This document shows, piece after piece, positions 29,812 through 38,365 of a stretch of DNA of 45,477 nucleotides; the stretch's first letter is position 1; the number at the start of each line of letters is the position of its first letter. The DNA comes from Chitinophagaceae bacterium (GTDB lineage: Bacteria; Bacteroidota; Bacteroidia; Chitinophagales; Chitinophagaceae). The notes beneath the pieces were generated by a model. That model had not been told where the DNA came from. It ran no database searches and saw nothing but the letters and a program-made list of their open reading frames with translations. The DNA is taken from NCBI GenBank assembly GCA_947379895.1, contig CANCPA010000010.1:1-45477 (forward strand), written 5' to 3'. The translations under genes were made by a program, and so were the position numbers.

Positions 29812-30759
29812 TTATTTTAAGACTGTTATTGTATATGTTGTAGAAAAATGAGCAGGCTTATTTGGTGGCAATGTTAATAATCCAAGTCCATTATTAAAGC
29901 AATCAGGGGCCCCACTTAAATTTTCAATGGCTATACTCTTTCTGTGTGGTGGAGTATAGACCTGTAAATAAGGATAGGAAGCATCAGGATTAATTGTCAG
30001 CTTTAATGCTTCATTTTGTAGCGTACAAGTTGCCCCTTCAGACTCAGTCAAGTGAAAACAATTATCAAGAAAAATATCTTTCAACAATATCCCTGACTTA
30101 AATCTACTATCTACAAAAGTTTTTCCGGTGGGAAGTAGAGTGTCATCAAATTCGACGTGCTTATCAGTAGTAAAACTGAAAACACAATCATCAACTGTTG
30201 CCCCCAATTTAAAATAGGGATGCCATCCTTGCGCATAAGGAATTGCGTGTTCATTGTCATGTTGAACTGTTGTGGCCACAGATAATTTATTTCCTTTTTC
30301 AAGTTTCCAAACTTGTACTATCGAATATCTAAATGGATATCCAATATCATCTCTATTATATTGATAGGAAAGTTGAACAGAAGCTGACTCTTCTGTAGAG
30401 ATTGCTTCATCAACAGTGAAAATTACATCAAATGTCAACCCGTGAATGGCATGATTTCCTAAGAAAGACTTTTCTACCTGATAATATTTTTGAGCAAACG
30501 CATACTTACCCTCATTCATTCTGCAAGTAAAAGGACTAAGAAAGGCACTCTTATATCCATTTCGAATGTCTTGTAAAGCCTCTTTTGGCGATTCAAATGC
30601 ATCTATTATGTTTACCAAATTCCCACTTTGCTTTACACTGAATTTATTTAGTAATGCACCAAAAGAAAAAATTTCTGCTTGAGTTCCTGACAAAGAATCT
30701 GCCAACGTAATAACAGGAAATAATCCTGAAGTATCAACAATCGTATTAAAAGCCATCAT
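29812..30759 (-). CDS. galM: Aldose 1-epimerase (galactose mutarotase) family protein
   Basis: 315 residues when started at the ATGATG pair (30759/30756). The longer frame to 30834 begins with residues that look unlike the family. The protein interconverts alpha and beta anomers of galactose or other aldoses so that galactokinase can use them. Family features: NHAIHG (first catalytic His), QGWHPYFKLG (second His, substrate and base pair), the IAIENLSGAPDCFNNG stretch with the catalytic Glu region, and a C-terminal LTLPPN close. A strong terminator hairpin at 30838-30870 separates it from the susE/F-like gene upstream, so it probably has its own promoter. TACATTTA (minus strand, about 20 nt before the start) matches the -7 box at 7 of 8. 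Substrate preference cannot be read from sequence. Confidence 0.85.
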   Translation of the reverse strand: MMAFNTIVDTSGLFPVITLADSLSGTQAEIFSFGALLNKFSVKQSGNLVNIIDAFESPKEALQDIRNGYKSAFLSPFTCRMNEGKYAFAQKYYQVEKSFLGNHAIHGLTFDVIFTVDEAISTEESASVQLSYQYNRDDIGYPFRYSIVQVWKLEKGNKLSVATTVQHDNEHAIPYAQGWHPYFKLGATVDDCVFSFTTDKHVEFDDTLLPTGKTFVDSRFKSGILLKDIFLDNCFHLTESEGATCTLQNEALKLTINPDASYPYLQVYTPPHRKSIAIENLSGAPDCFNNGLGLLTLPPNKPAHFSTTYTITVLK

Positions 30760-30837
30760 CGTAAAAATTTTAGGGGGTAAATGTAAACAATAAGTAGTAT
30801 ATCTTTTAACGTCATTAAGGAAAGCAAACAACAAAAT

Positions 30838-30870
30838 AAAGAGGTCTTCGAAATATTCGAAGACCTCTTT
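30838..30870 (-). terminator. Terminator of the susC-susD-susE/F-like operon
   Basis: AAAGAGGTCTTCGAA (30838-30852) and its exact complement at 30856-30870 form a 15-bp stem with a 3-nt loop. On the minus strand it runs into TTTATTTTGTTG. It sits 65 nt past the last gene of the operon. Confidence 0.85.
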
Positions 30871-30934
30871 AACCTAACCATCGAAATAACTCAATCTATT
30901 GTTATCCTAAATATAAGAAAATGGTTGAGTAACA

Positions 30935-32068
30935 TTAGTTAATTGATACATTAATATGTTTAACTACTTGTTTTAATTGATTCAAATTGCTGTTTTGAGC
31001 AACAAAAACCATGTCATAAGTCTTGCCTGACTTGAAAGTAGAATCTACTAAAAAATAATATTTGGCATAAACTCCATTTGCCTTGATATATTTCATTCCC
31101 TTTGTAGGTGTATTTACAAAATTTTTGATAACTGAAGTTGGGAAATCATGGCGCACAAGTTTCAAATTAACAGGAGAAGTAATTAACCAATCTTCATTAT
31201 CTGGGTTATTTTTCACAGTTGTCGGACCAGGATCGAAAGTGATAGGATAAGCAGATTGAATAGATACACCACTTGAATTACAAGGTTTATTATTTATTAC
31301 AAGTGGTGCGTTTATAGCATTGATACCAAAGTCGCCAATATTCCAAGCATTGTAATTAGTATTGATAAAACTGTAGTGAGGATTGTTTTTTATATTCACT
31401 TGCGACCATCCTACAAATTGGAAATAAGGAACCGTATCAGTCGTTAAACTCGTTGAAGAAGTAAAAGGAGCAGCAAAAAGAGGTGTAAATGTGCTATCAG
31501 AAAGGACATTGTTAAGAGTCAGGTTTTGAACTTGCCACTTTCTTTGCTGAGTAGCTGCATTTTGCTTACCTAATACTTGAAAGCCAATATAGACAGAATC
31601 TGAAGTATTAAACTTTGAGATATCAACTGAACCAGAATTCACAAAACCTGTTGTAGTTATTAAAGGCCATTTTGCTAAGCTTGTAAGATTCTCCCAATTA
31701 GCATTAGCAATGCCAATCGAATCATAACTCTTAAGATCTGTTGCAATTTTCAATAAAAGCGTATCTCCATAATTTGACGAGTTAGCTTGAGACAAGGAAG
31801 TTTGAAACTTCAAAATATTTGTTCCTTGTTCATTTGTTCTATTTATATGATTGTAATTAAACCCAGGTTTGCCTGAATAAAATAGAATCTCATCCACTTC
31901 TTTATTAATAGAAAAAACAATTGTATCGCCAATATTATAGCTTTGTTTATCCGTTTCTACATTAAAACCATCTGCGGACTTGGCATCTATCAACTTCTTA
32001 CAACTTGAATTGAAAAAAGTGACAAACGAAAGTAGGAGTGCTGTAATCGTTAATTTATATGTGTTCAT
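30935..32068 (-). CDS. SusE/SusF-like surface glycan-binding lipoprotein (DUF5017-like)
   Basis: 377 residues. The signal peptide ends FFNSSCKKL, with the lipid Cys followed by Lys-Lys. A first beta-sandwich domain (~35-125, VETDKQSYNIGDTIVFSINKEVDEILFYSGKPG) has the look of the DUF5017/Ig-like N-terminal domain found in third genes of Sus operons. The rest is beta-rich, with PYFQFVGWSQVNIK and a C-terminal GKTYDMVFVAQNSN segment. Such proteins sit on the cell surface and hold oligosaccharides near the SusCD transporter. Position supports this: it starts 17 bp after susD on the same strand, and a perfect terminator follows. The bound sugar cannot be deduced. Confidence 0.8.
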   Translation of the reverse strand: MNTYKLTITALLLSFVTFFNSSCKKLIDAKSADGFNVETDKQSYNIGDTIVFSINKEVDEILFYSGKPGFNYNHINRTNEQGTNILKFQTSLSQANSSNYGDTLLLKIATDLKSYDSIGIANANWENLTSLAKWPLITTTGFVNSGSVDISKFNTSDSVYIGFQVLGKQNAATQQRKWQVQNLTLNNVLSDSTFTPLFAAPFTSSTSLTTDTVPYFQFVGWSQVNIKNNPHYSFINTNYNAWNIGDFGINAINAPLVINNKPCNSSGVSIQSAYPITFDPGPTTVKNNPDNEDWLITSPVNLKLVRHDFPTSVIKNFVNTPTKGMKYIKANGVYAKYYFLVDSTFKSGKTYDMVFVAQNSNLNQLKQVVKHINVSIN

Positions 32069-32085
32069 AATTGTTTATTTGTTTG

Positions 32086-34032
32086 TTACCAACCAGGATT
32101 TTGACTCAATGCCCCTTCTAAAGCTAATTCAGCTGATGGGATGGGATATAAACTATATTTTTGTGGGTTAGATAAAAAGTTATTTACACCTAAAAGTGAA
32201 GATGTTAAAATTGATGAAGTAGGGGCATTTGAATTACCTATTGCGTCTTTCACCTTACTCATTTTATCAATCAAAACAGACAGTCCCCATCTCTTTAAAT
32301 CATTTCGGCGAACGCCTTCAAAACATAGTTCTCTTGAACGTTCTGCCATGACGCTATCTAAAGTAATGGATGGAGCATCGTGGCTATTATCATTATATGC
32401 CCTCCTTCTTACCTGATTAAAATAACCCAAACCTGTTGAAGACCCACCATTTACCATTAAATCAGCCTCGGCAGCCATTAACAACACATCAGCATAGCGA
32501 ATTATAGGGAAGTTTGAAGAAGTAACTGTCGTACTTTTTGTCATATTCATTTCATATTCCCTCCTCCACTTAGCAACAGGACGGTCAAAAGATGTCACAT
32601 AGCCCGTACCTTGTGTAACAACTGGAATCGTTAAAATTGCACCTGTAGATGGATTAATAGTTATAGTGCCTGCTTTATAATTTTTTCCAGGTGACGGAAA
32701 ACTTGTGGTTAAAGTAGGTGCAGGAGAACTTACATATCCACTACCTCCATTAGTAACCGTGAAACTAAGTATTGCACCCGTGTTAATATCAACATTAGCA
32801 ACAGCAGTTGCACCTGACCCATAATAAGTAGTGTCATAATTAATTTTGATTGGAACACCATCTTTAAAAATTGTATCCCTCACTTTTATAGTCCTGCCAG
32901 GAGTGATAGTCACTTTTGAACCTAATGGCAATTTATTTGAGTTAGAATCAAGCGTATATGCCGACAACACCCAATCTTTTCTTGTATCTCCAGTACCATA
33001 TAAATTTGATAATGTAGGAAAGGCACGATAGATACCCGTGGACCTTGACGTGGTAGAAGGACAAGTAATGCCCATAAGTACGCCTAGTTGTTGTGTAGCC
33101 AAATAGCCTAATCCAGCATAAGAACCGACTCCGTTCGAAAGAAATGCTGCATCCCACATCCCTTCTGTTAGATTTCTATCTACAAAATTATTCTGCATAT
33201 TATTGATGAATAGTCTTGCATAGGCAGGTGTATTAGGATATTGTGGATGAGGTGTATTATTCAAAGAATGTACATTTTGTTTAATCGCTTTTTCAGCCCA
33301 ATCCAAGGCTTTTTTATAATATTCTTGCCCCCCATTATTTGGGCTACCTGCTGCAGACAAACAGACTCTTGCCAATATTCCCTCAACAGCAGTTTGTGTT
33401 ATTGTAGTAGTAGTTTGTGCTTGATTAATAGTTTGGACAAGTGAATCAGCAGAAGTCATATCCTTAATGATGGAATCGTAAATGTTTTTGGTGGGTGTTT
33501 CCGGAATATCAAAGCTTGTTCCTAAATCTGAGGTCAAAGTGGTTTTATAGGGAACATCACCAAAATTATTTACCAATAAATAGAAATAATAGGCTCTTAA
33601 AAAAAGTGCCTGCCCCTTGATGTTAGCCCTCTTTGTCTCATTCATTATAGGTTGATTAATCACACTCAATAAAATATTAGCTCGCTCAACTCCTGCATAA
33701 AGTGCCTTCCATAGATTCAAATAACTAGCATCATCGCTTGAAGAACGAAAAGCTTCTGTTAATGCTTGAGTTGTGGTGTTTGTTACACTCAATCCTGAAT
33801 TGAATCCTTCATCATTTCCGGCAGCAAAGTATCCCCACATTCCCCAACCATATAATTGTTCTGCCTGTAAAGAACTGTAAATTCCTGCCAATTGATTAGT
33901 CAACTGAGCCTCATTTGTCTTATCTGTAGTTTGAAAGTTAAGCGGATCTAGGCTTATGTCCTTTTTACAGGCACACAATAAGCAGATAATTGAAAAAAAT
34001 AGTAATGCCGTTGTTTTATTTATATTTTTCAT
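32086..34032 (-). CDS. susD: SusD/RagB family nutrient-binding outer-membrane lipoprotein
   Basis: 648 residues from the ATG at 34032; the frame continues 57 codons upstream into the end of susC, but those residues carry no signal peptide. The signal peptide ends LLCACKKDI (lipid Cys). Helical TPR-like segments typical of SusD follow (RGQALFLRAYYFYLLVNNFGDVPY-type region split over ~145-170, and ILARVCLSAAGSP). The C-terminal signature RRNDLKRWG, preceded by ERSRELCFEGVRR, is nearly invariant in the family. SusD caps the SusC channel and delivers oligosaccharides. An unusual insertion of ~85 residues (about 395-480) carries two GSGYV/GTGYV modules. The gene starts 28 bp after susC and is followed by the SusE/F-like gene, so all three form one operon. 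Confidence 0.92.
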   Translation of the reverse strand: MKNINKTTALLFFSIICLLCACKKDISLDPLNFQTTDKTNEAQLTNQLAGIYSSLQAEQLYGWGMWGYFAAGNDEGFNSGLSVTNTTTQALTEAFRSSSDDASYLNLWKALYAGVERANILLSVINQPIMNETKRANIKGQALFLRAYYFYLLVNNFGDVPYKTTLTSDLGTSFDIPETPTKNIYDSIIKDMTSADSLVQTINQAQTTTTITQTAVEGILARVCLSAAGSPNNGGQEYYKKALDWAEKAIKQNVHSLNNTPHPQYPNTPAYARLFINNMQNNFVDRNLTEGMWDAAFLSNGVGSYAGLGYLATQQLGVLMGITCPSTTSRSTGIYRAFPTLSNLYGTGDTRKDWVLSAYTLDSNSNKLPLGSKVTITPGRTIKVRDTIFKDGVPIKINYDTTYYGSGATAVANVDINTGAILSFTVTNGGSGYVSSPAPTLTTSFPSPGKNYKAGTITINPSTGAILTIPVVTQGTGYVTSFDRPVAKWRREYEMNMTKSTTVTSSNFPIIRYADVLLMAAEADLMVNGGSSTGLGYFNQVRRRAYNDNSHDAPSITLDSVMAERSRELCFEGVRRNDLKRWGLSVLIDKMSKVKDAIGNSNAPTSSILTSSLLGVNNFLSNPQKYSLYPIPSAELALEGALSQNPGW

Positions 34033-34060
34033 AATACTTGAGTTTGATAGTGATGATGAA

Positions 34061-37000
34061 TTAAAAAAGAATATTTGCACCAATCGTATAGGTTTTATAG
34101 CGAGGGTAAGGCGTATAATCAAGTCCTTGTGCCAATGCAGCCGAGCCTGAACTAGGCTGAATATACAAATACCCGACACCTCCTGTTGCAGAAGAACCTG
34201 CAAAACCTCCTATTGGAGATGTGGCCGAATTAGCCCCTCTATATGTAGACACTTCTGGATCTAGCCCACTATATTTAGTCCAAGTAAATAAATTTTGAGC
34301 AGCAACAAATATTCTGAATTGATTGATTCCCATCTTACGAATGATATTTGATGGCAGGTTATATCCCAAGGTTACTGTTTTGAATCTTAAATAAGATGCA
34401 TCCTCTACTAAGCGAGATGACAACCTAACTTTTCCGTCCAAATCTGTACCACCCAAACGAGCATTTGCCCGTGGGATATCATTTGTTGGATTATTAGGAG
34501 TCCATCTATTGGCATAATCAGCAAATTGGTTTGAATTTGCATAGTAATTACCTCCGTTATTAAACACCATCGTGTTAGCATTTAGCACATCATTTCCATA
34601 ACTCCATTGAAAGAATATGTTCAAGCTAAATCCTTTGTACGAAAAGTTGTTGCTAAAACCTCCTGTATGAATGGGCAATGGGTTACCAATAATGGTGCGA
34701 TCATTATCATCTATAACGCCATCTCCATTCAAATCTTTGTATTTAGGGTCGCCCGGTTGTACTGAATTTGCAGTAGTACCATAGCTAGCAATACCGGGCT
34801 TAAGAATATATGTCCCGTTTGAAAGTTTATTGAAATCAGGATATTGATAAACTCCACCCCATTTATAGCCATAAAATTCAGTCATTGGATATCCAACTTT
34901 TGCAATCCAAGCAGTTGTGGAATTTAAATTCCATGCTGTTTGTCTAACATCTGTCCCATTGTAAAAACTTACAATCTTATTTTTATTAAAGGCTATATTG
35001 AAAGATGTTGTCCATGTGAAACCCTTTTTTTGAATGTTTGTGGTTGTCACAGAAAATTCAATACCACTATTTCTGATGTTTCCTGCATTTTGATATTGAG
35101 AATTAGTTCCATTAGCATAACCTGCAATGGCAGGCAACGGAACTGCCAAAAGACTGTTCTTAGTATCTTTCAAATAATAATCAAACTCAATGAGTACCTT
35201 GTCTCTAAAGAAACTAAGGCTAGTTCCCAAATCTAATTCATGCGTTGTTTCCCAAGTGATGTTTGGACTTCCATAAAAAAAGCCAATCATTCCAGGTGTA
35301 TTAACACCATTTATTGGGTAGCCATAATTTGTACTAAAACCCAATTGATATAGATAGGCAAAATCGCTCACCCTATTGTTACCTACTAAACCATAGCTTA
35401 CTCGAAGTTTACCATCTGTTAATACATTGGATATTTTTTTAGCAAAGTTTTCTTGGGTAAAACGCCAAGCAAATGCTCCTGAAGGGAAGAATCCCCATTG
35501 ATGTCCCGGTGCAAAACGTGATGAACCATCCTCACGACCCGTTACAGTAAAAATATATTTTTCAAATAAGGAATAATTTACACGACCTAAAAAAGAAATC
35601 AACCGATTATGGCTAGGAGAATACCCCGCTTTTGTTGCAGTACCCGCACCTAAACTTCCAATACCTAAAAATTCTAAGGCTTGTGGAATTTGAATAGAGG
35701 TATATCCATTTCCATTTGCCTTACCATAACTATAAGTAAAACCAGAAACGGCATCAATAATATGGTCTTTATCAAATCTTTTCCTATACGATAAAGTTGA
35801 TTCTGTGAGATAATTATTATTGTTATTGTTATTAACAAATCCATTTATCTGATTAATTGGATTATAAAGCACCCCATTACTATTCAATGCTAAGTTACCC
35901 TGTGATGTTTTTGAATTATAAAATGCCTCAGTCGTTAATTTGGTATTGGAGATACCACCTGTTATTTTAAACTTTAAATCTGTAGTAAGAGCATATTCTA
36001 AAAATGTATTTAGGGTAGTAGTACTTGTTATGCTTTTTCGATATTCGTTTAATGCCTGCTGTTTAGGGTTAACTAGATTATCAGGAGCAGTAGAAGATGT
36101 ATTAATGGCAGAACTATCAATGAAACCTGTTTCAAGATTAGAACCTCCAATAACATCGACTGGTCTAAATGCCCACATGTTAAATACAACTCCTCCTCCT
36201 GTACCCGCAGTTGGCATTGTACCATAACTTGAAGTATTAGAATAATTCAAGCTTCCACCAACCCTAACTTTATCAGATAGCTTCGTATCAAAATTGATTT
36301 TCCCATCATATTTCTTTAAACCAGTATTGATTATGACCCCTTTTTGATTAGTAATTGAACCACTCAAGGCGAAACGAGTATCTTTATTTCCTCCTGTAAT
36401 TCCAATATTATGAGTTTCAAGTCCACCTACCTGAATCAATAAGTTTTGCCAATTATAGGGTTTCACATGCTTATAGTAGTCAAGATCTATCCCATTCGCT
36501 AAATCAATATATCTTCTATTTCCAGTAAGTATAGTTGTAGTAGCTGTACTTTGAATACTATCTAATTCCAATTGAAGCTTTACAAACTCATAAGGGCTAA
36601 GCATATTCATACGTTTAGTAACATTTTGAATACCATCCGAAAACGCATAACTAATCTTTGTAGGTTCTGCTTTCCCTTTTTTAGTCGTAATCATGATAAC
36701 ACCGTTTGCACCTCTCGATCCAAAAATTGCAATTGACGAAGCGTCTTTCAATACTTCAATTGATTCAATATCATTTGTATTTATCGAGTTAATATCTAAG
36801 TTTTCAATCGCAAAGCCATCTACAACATATAAAGGAGAGGTTTCTTGACCAGCTGTACCTCCTCTTATTACAATTTGAGAACCGCCACCAGGTTGTCCAT
36901 CATTTGATGATACAGTTACACCCGCTATTCTACCCGATAGTGCTTGATCGAAAGATGTGACAGGAGCTTTTTTAACTTCGTCCATATTTACTTTACCAAC

Positions 37001-37396
37001 TACGCCCGAAAATTCTTTCTTTTTTAAACTTCCATAACCAATCACAATCACTTCATTCATGCTAGTATTAGCCTCCACTAACATCACTGAAACAGAGCTC
37101 TTGTTACCTACTTTAACTGATTGGGTAATGTAATTAATATAACTGACAATGATTGTATCTGAAGGGCTTGCGTATAAAGTGAAATTTCCATGGTCATCAG
37201 CTTTTGTTCCAACACTCCTTCCTTTAACCTTCACTGTAGCTCCAACAAGAGGAGTCTTGTCACTTCCCATTATATTCCCAGTTATTTTTTTGGACTGCTT
37301 CCCCATGTCATCGTCGTTCTGTGCGAGGAGACTTTTTGAAATAAATAATAAGGTGAAAAATAAGAAAATTCTAGAAACCCGTCTTAGGTTATTCAT
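34061..37396 (-). CDS. susC: SusC/RagA family TonB-dependent outer-membrane transporter
   Basis: 1111 residues from the ATG at 37396, which gives a compact signal peptide (MNNLRRVSRIFLFFTLLFIS...LLAQ). An ATG 30 nt upstream (37426) is possible. Order: an N-terminal carboxypeptidase-regulatory-like beta domain (~40-120, ITGNIMGSDKTPLVGATVKVKG), a TonB box region MNEVIVIGYGS, a plug domain (~130-250) with the SusC signature IAIFGSRGANGVIMITTKKG, then a 22-strand barrel ending YTIGANILF. It imports oligosaccharides across the outer membrane with energy from TonB-ExbBD. It is first in the operon with susD and the SusE/F-like gene, and divergent from a GH43 gene, which fits a polysaccharide utilisation locus. 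No regulator (HTCS, SusR or ECF sigma/anti-sigma pair) is seen nearby. Confidence 0.95.
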   Translation of the reverse strand: MNNLRRVSRIFLFFTLLFISKSLLAQNDDDMGKQSKKITGNIMGSDKTPLVGATVKVKGRSVGTKADDHGNFTLYASPSDTIIVSYINYITQSVKVGNKSSVSVMLVEANTSMNEVIVIGYGSLKKKEFSGVVGKVNMDEVKKAPVTSFDQALSGRIAGVTVSSNDGQPGGGSQIVIRGGTAGQETSPLYVVDGFAIENLDINSINTNDIESIEVLKDASSIAIFGSRGANGVIMITTKKGKAEPTKISYAFSDGIQNVTKRMNMLSPYEFVKLQLELDSIQSTATTTILTGNRRYIDLANGIDLDYYKHVKPYNWQNLLIQVGGLETHNIGITGGNKDTRFALSGSITNQKGVIINTGLKKYDGKINFDTKLSDKVRVGGSLNYSNTSSYGTMPTAGTGGGVVFNMWAFRPVDVIGGSNLETGFIDSSAINTSSTAPDNLVNPKQQALNEYRKSITSTTTLNTFLEYALTTDLKFKITGGISNTKLTTEAFYNSKTSQGNLALNSNGVLYNPINQINGFVNNNNNNNYLTESTLSYRKRFDKDHIIDAVSGFTYSYGKANGNGYTSIQIPQALEFLGIGSLGAGTATKAGYSPSHNRLISFLGRVNYSLFEKYIFTVTGREDGSSRFAPGHQWGFFPSGAFAWRFTQENFAKKISNVLTDGKLRVSYGLVGNNRVSDFAYLYQLGFSTNYGYPINGVNTPGMIGFFYGSPNITWETTHELDLGTSLSFFRDKVLIEFDYYLKDTKNSLLAVPLPAIAGYANGTNSQYQNAGNIRNSGIEFSVTTTNIQKKGFTWTTSFNIAFNKNKIVSFYNGTDVRQTAWNLNSTTAWIAKVGYPMTEFYGYKWGGVYQYPDFNKLSNGTYILKPGIASYGTTANSVQPGDPKYKDLNGDGVIDDNDRTIIGNPLPIHTGGFSNNFSYKGFSLNIFFQWSYGNDVLNANTMVFNNGGNYYANSNQFADYANRWTPNNPTNDIPRANARLGGTDLDGKVRLSSRLVEDASYLRFKTVTLGYNLPSNIIRKMGINQFRIFVAAQNLFTWTKYSGLDPEVSTYRGANSATSPIGGFAGSSATGGVGYLYIQPSSGSAALAQGLDYTPYPRYKTYTIGANILF

Positions 37397-37426
37397 GCCG
37401 CAACTCGTACTCAATATGCTATTCAT

Positions 37427-38365
37427 TTGGAAGCGTTTGTAATATCTATAAATAATGAAAAGCGAAAGTAAGATTTGTTGATAATAATCTGTCCACATTG
37501 TGTTGCAAATGATAGTTTCAATGTTGCAAAAGAGGCTATTCTATGCTACTAATAATATTTCAATCGATAAAAAAACAGCTAAGACCGAGGTTCTTATATA
37601 ATGTTTGAACTATAGTCAATCTTCAATTTAACCACTAACTATTAACTTAGAAAACATTTTGCAGTTCTCATTTTCCACTTCAATAAACTTAAACCCAGAT
37701 TACTCAATAGACACGTTATGAAATTCAGAAATACAAAAAGACAAGCTTTTATACAGTTTTTTTGACTGATGACATAATAAATCCCGTTGAAGTCAAACAA
37801 ATCAAGTAAAAGCCGTGTTTGAAGTTGTTGTGAATTGTAATAGTGTCCTTTTGTGTAATCTGGGTTATAAAGTAAGTTATTGGTTTTTACTACGAAAATC
37901 GGGCAAGGCTTTTACACTGAGTTTATCAAACTGCTACTCTAAAAGGCAGTCCTTTTCCTGACGGGTTGGAACATTTTTCTCATGAAGACAATGTTTCGCT
38001 TCACAGTAGCTTTTGACATTTTGTGCATGAAAAAAGAAATGTTGACAATTGATATGTCATTTAAAGCAACAAATATCGATTTGACTTGCAATGTTGAAAT
38101 TACAAATTTAGAATTCTACCCTAGTCTTTCTAAAATCCGATTCAGCATTGAATATTTGTTTTGCTGTGGAAATTTCTATATTTAAAATCACAATAAATCG
38201 ACCAATTTCTTATATTATATTCATCTTAACCACCATTATTTTCTATTATTAGGATAATAAAGTTTTATCAAATTACTTTGCGACATTAAACGTTTCAAAA
38301 TTATTGCTATCTCTAAGTTGAATGATAACAATAAAGTATATAATCAATAAACACACATTAGTTAA
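37427..38365. other. Divergent susC-GH43 intergenic region with foldback element
   Basis: About 940 bp without a credible gene. A 67-codon frame at 37982-38185 has no recognisable features and no neighbour logic. Apart from the foldback element (37692-37866), the region contains AT-rich sequence next to each start where the promoters must lie. On the minus strand TACTTTCG, about 65 nt before the susC ATG, is a 7 of 8 match to the -7 box. Before GH43, TTACTTTG near 38274 is a similar near match. Confidence 0.4.
37692..37866. mobile_element. 175-bp foldback (MITE-like) element
   Basis: AACCCAGATTAC (37692-37703) and GTAATCTGGGTT (37855-37866) are perfect 12-bp inverted repeats. Complementarity continues imperfectly for about 65 bases inward (GACAC/GTGTC, AAGCTTTTA/TAAAAGCC). 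The flanks ATAAACTTA and ATAAAGTAA agree at 7 of 9, a possible target duplication. There is no coding capacity. The ends are unrelated to the other two element families. Confidence 0.6.

Noticed and set aside
37982-38185. 67-codon open frame between susC and GH43.
   Set aside because: No recognisable domain, no consistent ribosome-binding or promoter context, and AT-rich composition like the surrounding non-coding DNA.
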